Notes under the pieces: generated by a model
The model's input: only the letters and a program-made list of their open reading frames with translations
What the model was told of the DNA's origin: nothing
Database searches by the model: none
Source: Acestrorhynchus altus
Lineage: Eukaryota > Chordata > Actinopteri > Characiformes > Acestrorhynchidae
Assembly (NCBI GenBank): GCA_034509495.1
Contig: CM067521.1
Span: 1,788,160-1,852,159 of the forward strand
DNA: 64,000 nt
Direction of reading: 5' to 3'
Part shown: positions 34,695 through 47,400 of the stretch, one piece after another
Layout: each line of letters starts with the position of its first letter
How positions within the stretch are numbered: the first letter of the stretch is position 1
Position numbers and translations under genes: made by a program

Positions 34695-35065
34695 AGTGCA
34701 GACAGTATGCACAGCTCTTCACTCTGCACATTTTGTTATGCTACAGCTTTATTCCAAAATGAATTCAATTCATTTTCCCTGTAAGTCTACACACAAAACC
34801 CCACAATGACCAAGTGAGAGGTTTCTTTTAAATCTTCACAAATATATTAAAAATAAAAGAAACATATAATAAGTAAGTCGTCACAGTCTTTGACCAACAC
34901 TTTGTTGAAGCTCTTTGGCAGCAATTACAGCTTCAAGTCTTTTTGAGTTTGATGCTACAAGCTCGGCACCTGTTTTGGGAAGTGTCTCCATTCTTCTTTC
35001 CTCTCAAGCTTCATCAGACAAGATGGGGAGCATCGGGGCATTTTTAGATCTCCAGAAATAAGACT
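34695..35065. mobile_element. Tc1-derived non-autonomous element fragment
   Basis: cactttgttgaagctctttg and gcagcaattacagcttcaag match the wording of a widespread fish Tc1 terminal segment. No coding frame. Confidence 0.6.
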
Positions 35066-35271
35066 ATCAAAGAAGGACTGCTACGAGGACTGATTGGGGA
35101 CATAAGGACGGATGTTTTTGTGAATACGAAGCTCCTTCAGGACCCGTATTTTCACACTTTTAGTGTCAAAACTGGAGAAATTAAAGATAAATTTTTTAAA
35201 GTTTTACAGAATTGAGGGTGTTTGGATTTCTAGGCCGGAAAGTTACTGAACCTGTCCGAGGGCATTATCGA

Positions 35272-35319
<48 letters not shown>

Positions 35320-35320
35320 G
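35272..35320. repeat. (ATT)n microsatellite
   Basis: About 16 ATT units, 300 bases upstream of the ACAD9 start codon. Confidence 0.95.
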
Positions 35321-35339
35321 AGTATGCAATGGTGGAGGG

Positions 35340-35622
35340 GAATTAAAGTTTTATATGTGTGACTCCTGTAGGGGGGGACAGAGAGGGACATTGATTTCCC
35401 CCTCAAAACACAACACTGAGCCATTATTTTGCATGACTCTCTAAAAAGAACCGAAAGCGAAGGAGTCGGTTCTTTGAACTGAGCTCTCGCTGCTGCGGTC
35501 TAGCGGCAGAGCTGTGAACTGCAGCCACGTTCAGCAGTGGCGTCATCTCAGCGCGACGAAACCGGGGGAGACGTGAGGGGACACTCGGGGACATTCAGGG
35601 GGACGTTCAGGGTCTAAATAAA
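35340..35622 (+). promoter_or_regulatory. Probable ACAD9 promoter and 5' UTR
   Basis: The 200 bases before the ATG are richer in G, C and CpG than the surroundings (for example tcagcgcgacgaaaccggg), as expected for a housekeeping mitochondrial gene. No TATA box is evident. The start site is not determinable from sequence alone. The upstream edge abuts an (ATT)n microsatellite. Confidence 0.5.
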
Positions 35623-35742
35623 ATGTTTGTGCTGTCCAGATCCATAAACTTCCTTGCGCGAGTCCAAACACAGCGCTGCCTGAGGACCAGCGCGCGCGCT
35701 TCCGCCTTCGCCAAAGAGCTGTTCCTGGGCAAAGTCAACAAG
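35623..35742 (+). CDS. ACAD9: ACAD9 exon 1, mitochondrial presequence
   Basis: Forty codons starting MFVLSRSINFLARVQTQRCL and ending AFAKELFLGKVNK. The first 30 residues have Arg, Ser and hydrophobic residues and no Asp or Glu. The ATG is chosen because AFAKELFLGK is the known start of the conserved region and no other in-frame ATG precedes it in the exon. Donor gtacag lies at the edge of a minisatellite. Confidence 0.92.
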
Positions 35743-38406
35743 GTACAGATCTACACGACATAGACTCTAGCTGTAGATCCACACCACATAGACTCCAACT
35801 TAAATCTACACCGCATAGACTCCAGCCAGCCGCAGATCTACACCGCATAGACTTCAGCTGCAGATCTACACCGCATAGACTCCAACTTAAATCTATACCG
35901 CATAGACTCCAACTTAGATCTATACCGCATAGACTCCAACTTAGATCTACACCACATAGACCCCACTGTATATTTACACTGCATAGACTCCAGCTTAGAT
36001 CTACACCGCATAGACCCCACTGTAGATTTACACTGCATAGACTCCAGCCAGCCGCAGATCTACACCGCATAGACTCCAACTTAAATCTACACCGCATAGA
36101 CCCCACTGTATATTTACACTGCATAGACTCCAGCTTAGATCTACACCGCATAGACCCCACTGTAGATTTACACTGCATAGACTCCAGCCAGCCGCAGATC
36201 TACACCGCATAGACTCCAACTTAAATCTACACCACATAGACTCCAACTTAGATCTACACCACATAGACCCCACTGTAGATCTACACTGCATAGACTCCAG
36301 CTTAGATCTACACTGCATAGACTCCAACTTAAATCTATACCGCATAGACTCCAACTTAAATCTACACCGCATAGACTCCAACTTAAATCTACACCGCATA
36401 GACTCCAACTTAGATCTACACCACATAGACTCCACTGTAGATTTACACTGCATAGACTCCAGCTTAGATCTACACCGCATAGACCCCACTGTAGATTTAC
36501 ACTGCATAGACTCCAGCCAGCCGCAGATCTACACCGCATAGACTTCAGCCGCAGATCTATACCACATAGACTTCAACTTTAGGGCTACAGAACACTAGTG
36601 TGTGTTGCGCTGATACGAGTGGATCAGACACAGCAGTGCTGATGAAGTGTTTAAACACTGTGTCCACTCACTGTCCAATCTGTCACTCTACCTTGTAGAT
36701 GTAAAGTCAGAGAGAGAAGCTCATCTGTTTCTGCACAGTTTGTGTTGGTCATCCTCTAGTCCTTCATCAGTGCTCACAGGATGTTGTCGGCTGGACATTT
36801 CTGCTTGGTGGACTGTTCTCAGATCTTACCTAACTGATCGGTTTCAATTTGTAAATGTAAAGGATGTGTCTTCCAATCACACTCAAATGAGATATGGAAT
36901 CCCACAAGGCTCTATTTTAGGACCACTACTGTTCACTCTTTACATGCTACCCCTTGGCACAGTAATAAACAGACATGGCATTAATTTCCACTGTTATGCA
37001 GATGATACTCAATTGTATATATCAGCCAAACCTGATGACAAAACTAGATTAAAGAAAATGGAAGACTGTATAAAAGACATAAAATCTTGGATGGGGCATA
37101 ACTTCCTCTTTCTAAATAGTAACAAAACAGAGGTCCTCCTTTTGGGTCCTAAAATTGCAAGAAATAAATTATCAGACTTGATGCTAAAGCTGGCTGATTT
37201 CACAGTTATACCTAATTCAGTAGCCAAAAATCTTGGCATCATAATTGATTCAGATTTATCGTTTGACCAACACATAGGTAATATTACTAGGACCGCTTTT
37301 CTCCATCTTCGTAATATTTCCAAGTTAAGAAAAGCCCTGTCCTTACACACTGCTTAAAAACTGGTGCTTTTATTACCTTAACGTTAGATTACTGCAATGC
37401 ACTATTGTCAGGTTGTTCAAGCAGGAACCTAAACAGACTTCAGTTCAAAATGCTGCAGCCAGGGTCTTAACTAAACCCAAAACATCTGACCACATCAGTC
37501 CAATACTATCAGCACTGCATTGGCTTCCGGTTAAATTCCGAATTGAATACAAAATTCTTTTACTTACATATAAAGCCCTACACGGGCTCGCTCCTGAATA
37601 CTTACAGGATCTAATTCACCTTTATGAGCCACCACGATCACTCAGATCACAGGGTGCTGGCTTCCTATTAGTTCCCAGAATTCAGAAGGCTTCAGCAGGG
37701 GGAAGAGCCTTTTCTCACAAAGCCCCCCAGCTCTGGAATAACCTTCCAGATAATGTTCGGGACTCAGACACTGTCTCAGTCTTCAAGTCTAGGCTGAAAA
37801 CTTACTTGTTCAGTGTAGCATTTGGTCATTAATGTCTTAGCTTAGTTACAGGCTGCAGATCCAGGGGTTCATGGACATAGGGTTTTATGGTAAACTGGGA
37901 TGTTGGTGCTGCCGTCTGACTCCTTCTCGCGATCACTCTGGTTTGTGACGGTGGAGCAGTTAGATGCCAATGCCCAACCTAAAGCTCTTCTGCCCCACCT
38001 GAGAAGGACTCCAAGCTCCCCTGATACATGTATACATTGGCTCTCCACCTTCCACCAACTGGACCTGGACTAGTTTCCCACACTGCCATGGACTAGCTGC
38101 TCACCCACCATCACCAACTGTAGAAATCTACTGTTAATATTATGTCAACCAGAGGATTAACATTACTTCAGTACCCGAGTAATAGAACAGAGATGTAGGG
38201 GTCCAGTGTCCCCGAACTATGCATAAGTAGTTTGACCAGAGGAGGATGGGTCCTCCCCTTGTGAGCCTGGTTCCTCCCAAGGTTTCTTCCTCCAGCTGAG
38301 GGAGTTTTTCCTTGCCACTGTCGCCATGTGGCTTGCTCACTAGGGGATCTGTCATTTATACTTTCTGTTTCTGTTTCTGTTTTAACCTTTCTTATTTATT
38401 TATTTA

Positions 38407-38451
<45 letters not shown>

Positions 38452-41400
38452 CGTGAAGCTGCTCTGTGACAACTTCAGTTGTGAAGTGCGCTATAAAAAT
38501 AAATTTTGATTTGATTTGATTTGATTTGAATCTCGGTCCAGCAGTGACACTGAGGGGTTTAAACACTCCAGCAGCACTGCTGTGTCTGATCCACTCATAC
38601 CAGCACAACACACTGGTCATAATGTTATGGTTGACCAGTGTTCCCAAACTGTTGCACCAAGTCAGACGTGCTCTGTCCCCTTTCCTCTCTTAGTCCATAT
38701 CAATTTAACTGTGATACTAAAATGCTGATCCATTTGAAAACTGAATTTTACTGCATGTTTATGTGGACGCTCTCTCGTTCTTCTGTTCTTGTAGAATGAA
38801 GTGTTTCCTTACCCAGAAATCAGCAATGAAGAATTACAGGAGATCAACCAGTTTGTGCCCCCAGTGGAGAAGTTTTTCAGGGAAGATGGTGAGCGCCGTC
38901 ATATTATCGAACACTGTGCGACCTCATTTCACTGTCCTGAAATCTAGTTCATCAGCCTGTCCCAGAGGGACCTGGGGACCTTACCATTCTCGTAAACAAA
39001 TCCTGTAAAGTCATGCTTGTCTTTTTTTTTAGTTGATTCAAAGAAAATTGATACGGAAGCCTTTATCCCACCTGAAACTCTGGACGGACTGAAAGCACTC
39101 GGGTTGTTCGGGATCCAGATACCTGAGGAGTATGGTAAGTCCAGGCTGGCATCTGCTTAGGAGGTTATGGGCACTTTGTCTGATAGAGAGTGAGTGGACC
39201 ACCATGTCAGTGTCCCTGCAGTGCTGAGAACGACCCACCACCCACATCTTAGCTCCTGTGAGGAGGAAGAAGCTTTACTTCTGACTCGTGTTTAAGTTTA
39301 ACGTCTAAAGGTGTGTTTTCTCTGTAGGTGGCCTTGGGCTATCAAATACGATGTACGCCAGGTTAGGAGAGGTTCTGTCCATGGATGGAGCCATTAGTGT
39401 CACGCTTGCTGCACATCAAGCTATTGGTTTGAAGGTAAGCTTTTCACTGTTTTTGATGGTTCTCTGAAGCAGTGCACTTAACTGAAGTTGAAACAGCATT
39501 GGCCCTGAGTGATGAACGCAATAGGAAACAAACAGACCTGCCTCGTTACTCCAAGTGGAGTCAAGTCAGCGAACACTTGTCTTATATTGTCTTCTTTAGT
39601 CTTACAGTAATGGTAGCTTAAAACTTAGATCTCTGCACCACCATGTCAGTGTGACTGCAGTGCTGAGAATGACCCACCACCCACATAACAGCTGCTCTGT
39701 GGTGGTCCTGTGGGGTCCTGATCATTGAAGATCAGGGTGAAAGGAGGAGAATAAAGTCTGCAGAGAAACAGATGAACTACAGTCTGGAATTATAGAACCA
39801 CAAAGATCTCCTGTGTGGTCAGAGGAGCTGACAGAGTGGACAGGGAGAGGAGAAACAAGGGGATGGTCATAATGTTATTGCTGTTTATATTTTTGAATAG
39901 AATTTTGAAGAACAATGTCTGTGTCAGAGCAAGTGTTTGATGTGGCTTTGGGGGTTGATCTTAGAATTGCAGGTTCGATCTGTCATGCTTTCTGGGTGGG
40001 TAGATGGCACTCTCTCCCATATCAATCCCAGCGCCATGCTGGTCGGCACAGGCGTCTGTAATCCGTTGCATTGGAGCTGGGGCCTCACCGCTTTTTTCCA
40101 AACAATGACGCAATGGCAGCAGATTGAAAAGAGGTGGTCGCTGGCTTCCTATATATCAGAGGAAGTCACCCTCCTAACTGGAGTGGGTAACTGGGAGAAA
40201 TCGATGTATAATTATGCAGGATTCTGTCTAACTTGCAGTATTGTCTCCGCAGGGTATCCTGATGGCTGGAACTGAGGAACAGAAAGCAAAGTATTTGCCC
40301 CGTTTGGCTTCAGGAGAACATATAGCTGCCTTCTGTCTGACTGAGCCTGGAAGGTGTAGTTTCTTTTCCATTATCTAGCCTTTCATTCTGGTTTCTACAT
40401 ACAGTGTGATGCCCTTAAAGATCCTGAAGATCCTAAGTGTTACTGTGTGTCCCTTCTTTTTAGTGGGAGTGATGCTGCCTCTATTCAGTGCCGGGCGAGG
40501 CTGACTGAGGATGGAAAACACTTCTTGCTCAGTGGCTCAAAGGTTTCTGTCAAGTCTTGCTAGGGGAACCTGCATGGCCTGTGTACTCTCTGTCCAACTG
40601 TCTTTGAAAGTCTTCTTTGTAACTTCCAGTTGATGTACCATTAGAGACTGTAGCTGTAGGAAATATTTTGAAGCTCAGATTGTGTGGTCAGTTACCACTG
40701 AGCTACAGCCAGGGCTGATTGTAGGTTCAGCCGTCATGAGACAATGAGTTGGACATTATTCATTTCATGCGGCGAAAACAAAATAAAATATGTTGGAGTG
40801 CAGTTTCAAAAACGTGTTTTAAATCTCTGATAAATTCTGACAAAAAAAATCAGTATCTACATTGTGTGGGTTTACAAGCAATCTAGCTCTTTTTGTCGAA
40901 GGACGGTATTTTATGCGTAACCGTGGTGTACACGGTAAGCTGATTGTCTCTTTTTGTTAAAGAGCAGGACCTTTTCCCTAATTGCGGTGTAAACTCTGTT
41001 AAAAACACTGTTTTTTACTCTTAAGATCTGGATTTCCAATGGGGGACTTGCTGACATCATGACAGTATTTGCCAGAACAGAGGTGGTGGACAAGGATGGA
41101 CAGAAGAAAGACAAAATTACCGCCTTCATTGTAGAAAAGGCATTTGGTGGGGTGACCTCTGGCAAACCGGAAGACAAACTGGGCATCCGAGGCTCCAACA
41201 GTGAGTGATGTATTGATTCACTGCAGTAAATAAAAATACTTTGCTAGTTTAGTACAAATGAATTTAACTTGACACAATCATATTGTTTCTGTAGCAACAA
41301 GACGGTGATCATAATATTCTTGTTGATTTCAATTCACAAATTTGCAAAAAGGAAATGCAGTTTGTTCTGATGGCTTTTTTGGTGGTCTTTAATTGTAGCC

Positions 41401-44400
41401 TGCGAGGTGACGTTTGAAGACACAAAGGTGCCAGTAGAGAATGTGATTGGTGAGGTGGGAGGTGGATTTAAGGTAACGGCATAACACACATGAATCTTAA
41501 CATTATTATTATTATTATTTAGAATCGTTCCAAAGACTTTTATTTATCTGGAAATGATAAAATCACACGTGCCAGATAGTTATTTTCTGAAGATCCTATG
41601 ACGAAAGTGAAAATGCCATATTGTATTAGTTGCTGTAGTTTGTCTGGCTTCAGCAAATTTTTACTGAACTTTTTTTTGAACTCAGAGCATCAGTGGTATG
41701 GACTTAAAAACCCCGCCCCCTTCTCTCGTCTGCTTTCAGTTTCTCAGAGTGGATTTAATGCAGAGAAAAACAGATCATCACAGATCAGACATGCATGGGT
41801 CCGCTGGACATCGGTGTTTATAGCAGTGTATCCTGTGTTTAACGTCTCCAGTCTCTGCTTGTCTTTGCAGATTGCAGTGAATATCTTAAACAGTGGAAGG
41901 TTCAGTATGGGCAGTGCAGGTGCAGGCATGATCAAGAAACTGATTGGTATGCACACATGAAATAGAACTAATACGTTCTTGAAATGTTGGGCAAATGGAT
42001 AATAAGCGCTGTTTTCCAGAGATGACTGCGGAATATGCCAGCACAAGGAAGCAGTTCAACAAGAGACTTTCTGAGTTTGGAATGATTCAGGTACTGATTA
42101 TAGTAAACCCATACTGTCACTGACAGAACAGGCATTATCCTGCTGTGAGAGGTGACTGTTAGTGTCCCTCATATCACGGCTAGGGGTGAGTGACCGTTGC
42201 ATGACATGCCCCCCCCCCCCCCCCGATCATCACAACAGCATTTGGGGCAGAGTGTCGCTTCACAACAAAGGCAGGATTGAAGTGCTCAGCATGTATTTCA
42301 AATAGAACCTGGATTTGTCACTAAAGACAAAAACGTGCCAGTCTGTAGTGGCACACGTTTCTCATTCACGACGCCACTGCAAACACAGGCAATGGTGGCT
42401 TGGTCAGAACAGCTCAGAACATCCATCCTGCTCTCAGGCCAACCATCAGTGTTTTATTATATTTATTTTCAGTGTGTAAACAGTTCCTCCAGCCATATTT
42501 GAAGTTGTTTAGAATTTTTTGTTGTTTCTTCTATAGGAGAAATTTGCCATCATGGCCCAGTATGCCTATGTGATGGAGAGCATGGCATACCTGACTGCTG
42601 GAATAATGGACAGACCTGGAGTCCCAGACTGCTCTCTAGAAGCAGCTATGGTGAAGGTAACATCATTGGGGCAACATTCAGCCTTTTAAGTACTCCTAGT
42701 TATGTGCTGGCACTATGATCTGAGGCTTGCAGGTTCGAAGTCATGCTGCTTCTCAGAGTGGGTAGATGGCACTCTCTTCCCACATCACACCCAGTGCGAT
42801 GCTGGTTGGCACAGGCGTTCGGAGACCTGACGCTTTCTTCCGAGTGCGTTGGCTGCCCAGCAATGATGCAATGGCAGCAGTTTGATAAGAAGTGGAGGGT
42901 GGACATGTAGGTTACATTACTACATTCAGGCCTGTATACCCGTAGGCAGAATTCCAGATACTGGTACCAGCACCATATCGATTCAGGTGTAACTGGCACC
43001 CAACCCGAGCATTCACACATCTGACGCGCCCCCAAAATGCCCAGATTTGAATTATTTTGGAATCTGGTACTGCCTGCATCAGCGAGTTTAACACCCTGGT
43101 GTTTGAGCCATTAGTATATTGTTGCTTGCCAGTGAAAAACATGTATCTCCAGATGACAGTGTGTGTCTGCAGGTCTTCAGCTCTGAGGGCGCCTGGATTT
43201 GTACGAGTGAGGCGCTGCAGGTGCTGGGAGGACTGGGATACACAAAGAATTATCCATTTGAGCGCTACCTCAGAGACTGCAGGATCCTGCAGATATTTGA
43301 GGTACTGTTGTCTTAAACACTAGTATAGTAGATGATTTTTACTTTAATTATATTGTATGGCTATCATATGAAACCTTAAGAACCGTGGCTCTCTAGCCTG
43401 CTCCTGGAGTACCACTGTCCTGCTTGCTTTAGAGGTTTCCTGTTGGAACACACCCAGTTTGGCTCACCCAGGGCTGGATCAGGTGTGCTGGAATTAAGGG
43501 AGAGTCTAAAAGAAGCAGGGCAGTGGTGCTGCAGGACCAGGATGGAGAACCACTGCTTTTCTGGAAACCTTTTGCACACTCTGGCCACTGGAGGGCAGAA
43601 CATGCATCCTGTTTGTGGAACCTGAAATCTTTTGTGTTTGTTTTCAGGGAACCAATGAGATCTTGAGGATGTTCGTTGCTCTCACAGGAATGCAGTATGC
43701 TGGGAAAGTACTAACAGGAAAAATAAAGTATGTATACACGGTAAATAAGAGTGTATATACCTTCTCTGTTAGATGAATGAAAGCGTGATAAACCTGTGGC
43801 CGTTCTGTTCCCCCATGTAGGGAGATGAAGAAGGGGAACATCGGTGTGGTGTTTGGAGTATTGGGGAAGAAGATGAAGGACTCTTTGGGTAGGAGCCCCG
43901 ACTTTGGCCTGACCGGCAAAGACGGCGTGGTGCATCCCAGTTTAACGGTACTGAACCTTACATACTCACGCATTCTTTAACGTGATGCCTCTAAAAAACA
44001 TACACCCATTTGTATCAACTGGTGTAGATAACAGTGAGTCATACAGTGTCCAAAACCGGTGTATCTAACATTATTTAAGGACATGACACTGTTTGAGGCA
44101 TCATGTTGATTCCGAGGCTGTGAGCTTTAAATGCATGCTTACGACCCTGTAATTTCCACAACGGCGAGAGCACGGATGGAAATGCAGAATTGATGCTGAA
44201 AAATATGAAAACACAAATGCAGGAAATGATGTGGGAAAACAGACTTTATCTTAAAACTGAATTTATTCTTTCAGCGCTTGAGTTACTACCATCCTGACAT
44301 CACAGTGTGTGGCGTGGAAATGACGCTGAACAGAGCAGCTTCAGGTCCACCAACAGCATTAACGGCTAAATTCAGAAAGCGACATATAGACACATTAAAT

Positions 44401-47400
44401 CGGAAACGCACCTCAACAGCAGAGTGAAATTAAACTCAACCTGTCGGCCATCACAACACACTAAATAACACAATCACCCGCGCGAGCGTCTGGAGGATGT
44501 TATTGATAATTATATGTGCAGAGTCATATGATTATGTATTATGGTATTATGGCTGTAAACGTGCTTTCGTTTTAAACAGTGCACACCGACGCTTCTGTCC
44601 CCGGCTCAATTAAAGTATTGTCCTCCTGGAGATATAAGGTTCTGTCTGCGTTCTGAGCAGTTCTGAGAGATTGAGCCTTGAATGGTAGCAGTGAGGTGGA
44701 GATAAAATGCTTTAGAACTTTAAAAAACTCCTCACATAATGTTCAGAAGTCACAGAATAAGGATGTGTAAATAACTCAATTTCGATTAAAAAAGGTTGAT
44801 TTGTCTGTACATATATTTCTATAGTTATATAAACATCTTTAATCAGTAATCAGTGTAAATTCATTTCAGAAAATAAACTGAATTTGATTTAATTTAAATA
44901 AAAGCAGAAACAAATGTGAATGGAAGCAAAAAATCAACCCAAAAAAACCCAAAATGAGGATTTCATTTCTTGTTTTCTTTTTACAAATACATTTATGGTA
45001 TGATCTCTGTCTCTATATCAACTATTTATAATATTATATCGTTTATAAAGTATTTTATAATAACAGTACGCTATATGGTCAAAAGTATTGGGACACCTAC
45101 TCATTCACCGCGAGGATCTGATTGCATTCAGTGAGGAGCGTTAGTGAGATCAGGATGTTGGATGATCACCATCCATCCACATTCCCAAATCCCATTCCAA
45201 GATTGTTAGCTCCATCATTCCAGAGAGTTCCACTGCTCCACGGCTCCGTGCTGGGAGGGCTTTATACCCCTCTAGCCCACCAGGCTTGGTGCCAATAGGT
45301 TAATGTGATGCAGACAGTCCTATTCTATTGGCAGTACTTCTCTACAGGGACTAGACAAACATGTGTGCATTTGCACATCTGTGTCAGCAATGGGTGCAAT
45401 TTAACATAGATGAATGCATTCATTAGAAGGGGTGTACACAAACTAGGTGTATATACAAGACAGGCTCATGACAACCCTCGCTAACACACAACTGTACGTT
45501 TATTCGTTTGATGAGGGTGTGGTCAATGTTACGTTATGTCCTGACCGATAAGGGACACCATTGACCCTGAAATGAACGCGAACCCTTACGTCAGGGTAAT
45601 AAAGCAGTTACTGGCGTGTTCTCCACCACTTGCCTCTGACAGCTCTTTTAAGTCTGTGTGGTCCAGTAACAATGTCCGACTCACAAGAGGAACCCACACG
45701 AGAAATGATGTCACTTTGTCTCCCACAGGAAAGCGCAAAAATGCTGGAGGAGAATGTGTCTCTCTTCAGCTCCACCGTGGAAAGCCTGCTGTACAGATAT
45801 GGAAAGGTAATGTCTTCCGAAGGGATTTTGGAATGTCTTGATACTTACTCTGCTGTGTACTCACGGATGGACAGATGGGGAGAGAGAAGGATGGATAGAG
45901 GGACACACACAGATAGACAGAAGGCTACAGAAGAGACAGGACGAGTGTTAAACAGATGTGTGGGTGGAGAAGAAGTAGAGAGGGCTAGATGTAGAGACTG
46001 GGATTGATGGGTGAAGAGCTGGTTGTAGAGTTGGATGGACAGAAAACGGCACAGATGGAAGGATAAATGTGTACCAGGAGTGATTTTGAAGAGATCCAGA
46101 GAAAGAGGGACAAATAGGTGGAGATATGGTTGAGTGGCAGCTGGAGACATGCAGACCGGACCAGACACCAGGTACCGTGGTGCTTGAACTGTTGAGCTAA
46201 AAATTAATCAGATAAGGAACCAAATCAAAGACATGAGACACAAATATTACACTGTCTCGTTTATTTATTGAGGAAGATGATCCAATATCGCAGATCTGTG
46301 AGGGCAAATGCATGTGAAACTTTAGGATCAGCAGATCATCTGGAGGTGAAATTGGAGTTTTCAGTCAGTGGGAGACAATCAGATGTGGGTAGGAGCACTC
46401 AAAGCCTGACCTTCACAACACGATTGTGGAAGCGTATCATGAACAAAGAAGTTGATGCTCATCAGGCTGAAAAAAGTTACAGAACCATCTGTAAAGAGCT
46501 TGGACTCCACCGATCCACAGTCAGACAGGTTGTGTAGAAATGGAGATTCGGGACCATTATTACCCTCCCCAGGATTGCTCCACCAACAGCAAGGTGTGTA
46601 AAAGTCCACCAGCTCACCAAGGAACCCAACTGAACCTCTAACCAACTAGATCTTTCTCACTGACTAGTGTTAATGTTCATGAGTCCACCATCAGGAGAAC
46701 AGTGAACAACAACGGTGAGCATGGAGAAAGCTGCTGCTCTCCATAAACAACATTACTGCTCATCTGCAGATTGATAAAGATCACGTGGACAAGCCAGAAG
46801 ACAAATGTTTTGTGGACAAATGAGACCAAAATAGATCTTTTTGGTTTAGTCACCACCACGGTGAGTGTAGTATCATGGTTTGGGCCTGTTTTGCTGTATC
46901 TGGTCAAGGATGGCTTGCCATTCAGAATTATCAGGACATTGGTCTGCAGTAAGACAAGGACGCTAAGCGCACAAGTGAGAGTGTAGAGGGTTAACGTGTA
47001 TGTTCTGGAACGGCCCAGTCAAAGTCCCAACCTTAATCCAATAGAAATGTTGTGGAAGGACCTAAAACAAAAACAGTTCATGGGAGGAACCACCAACAGA
47101 AATTGTTTAGTTGCAGTGATTGCGGTAGAAGGTGGTCTTTTAGGACGTTTAGGTCAATTTAGCAGAAATGTAGAACATTGTAAAGGGTCCACACCACTGT
47201 AGAACGATGGTGGCTGTGGAGATAAATGGAGGCTTTTTGCTGGCTGAGAATTAATCCCTCATTTGATCATTTCCTCTACACATTTTTGGAATACCTCCGG
47301 AAAAACCGTGCTGTGTGTTTAACGTCCCAGAGTGTGTTGCTGGTTGCTGTAGAGAGGTGCAGGGTAATTAGCGTGGGCTTGTAGAGCGCTGGAGGGACCA

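Noticed and set aside
35735..36539. Minus-strand ORFs of 123-159 codons
   Set aside because: Products of the 27-bp minisatellite, whose period is a multiple of three; only the repeat GVDLSWSLC is encoded.
36647..37832. Possible host gene with reverse-transcriptase motifs
   Set aside because: It is a frameshifted, 5'-truncated LINE with a LINE-type 3' tail, not a domesticated gene.
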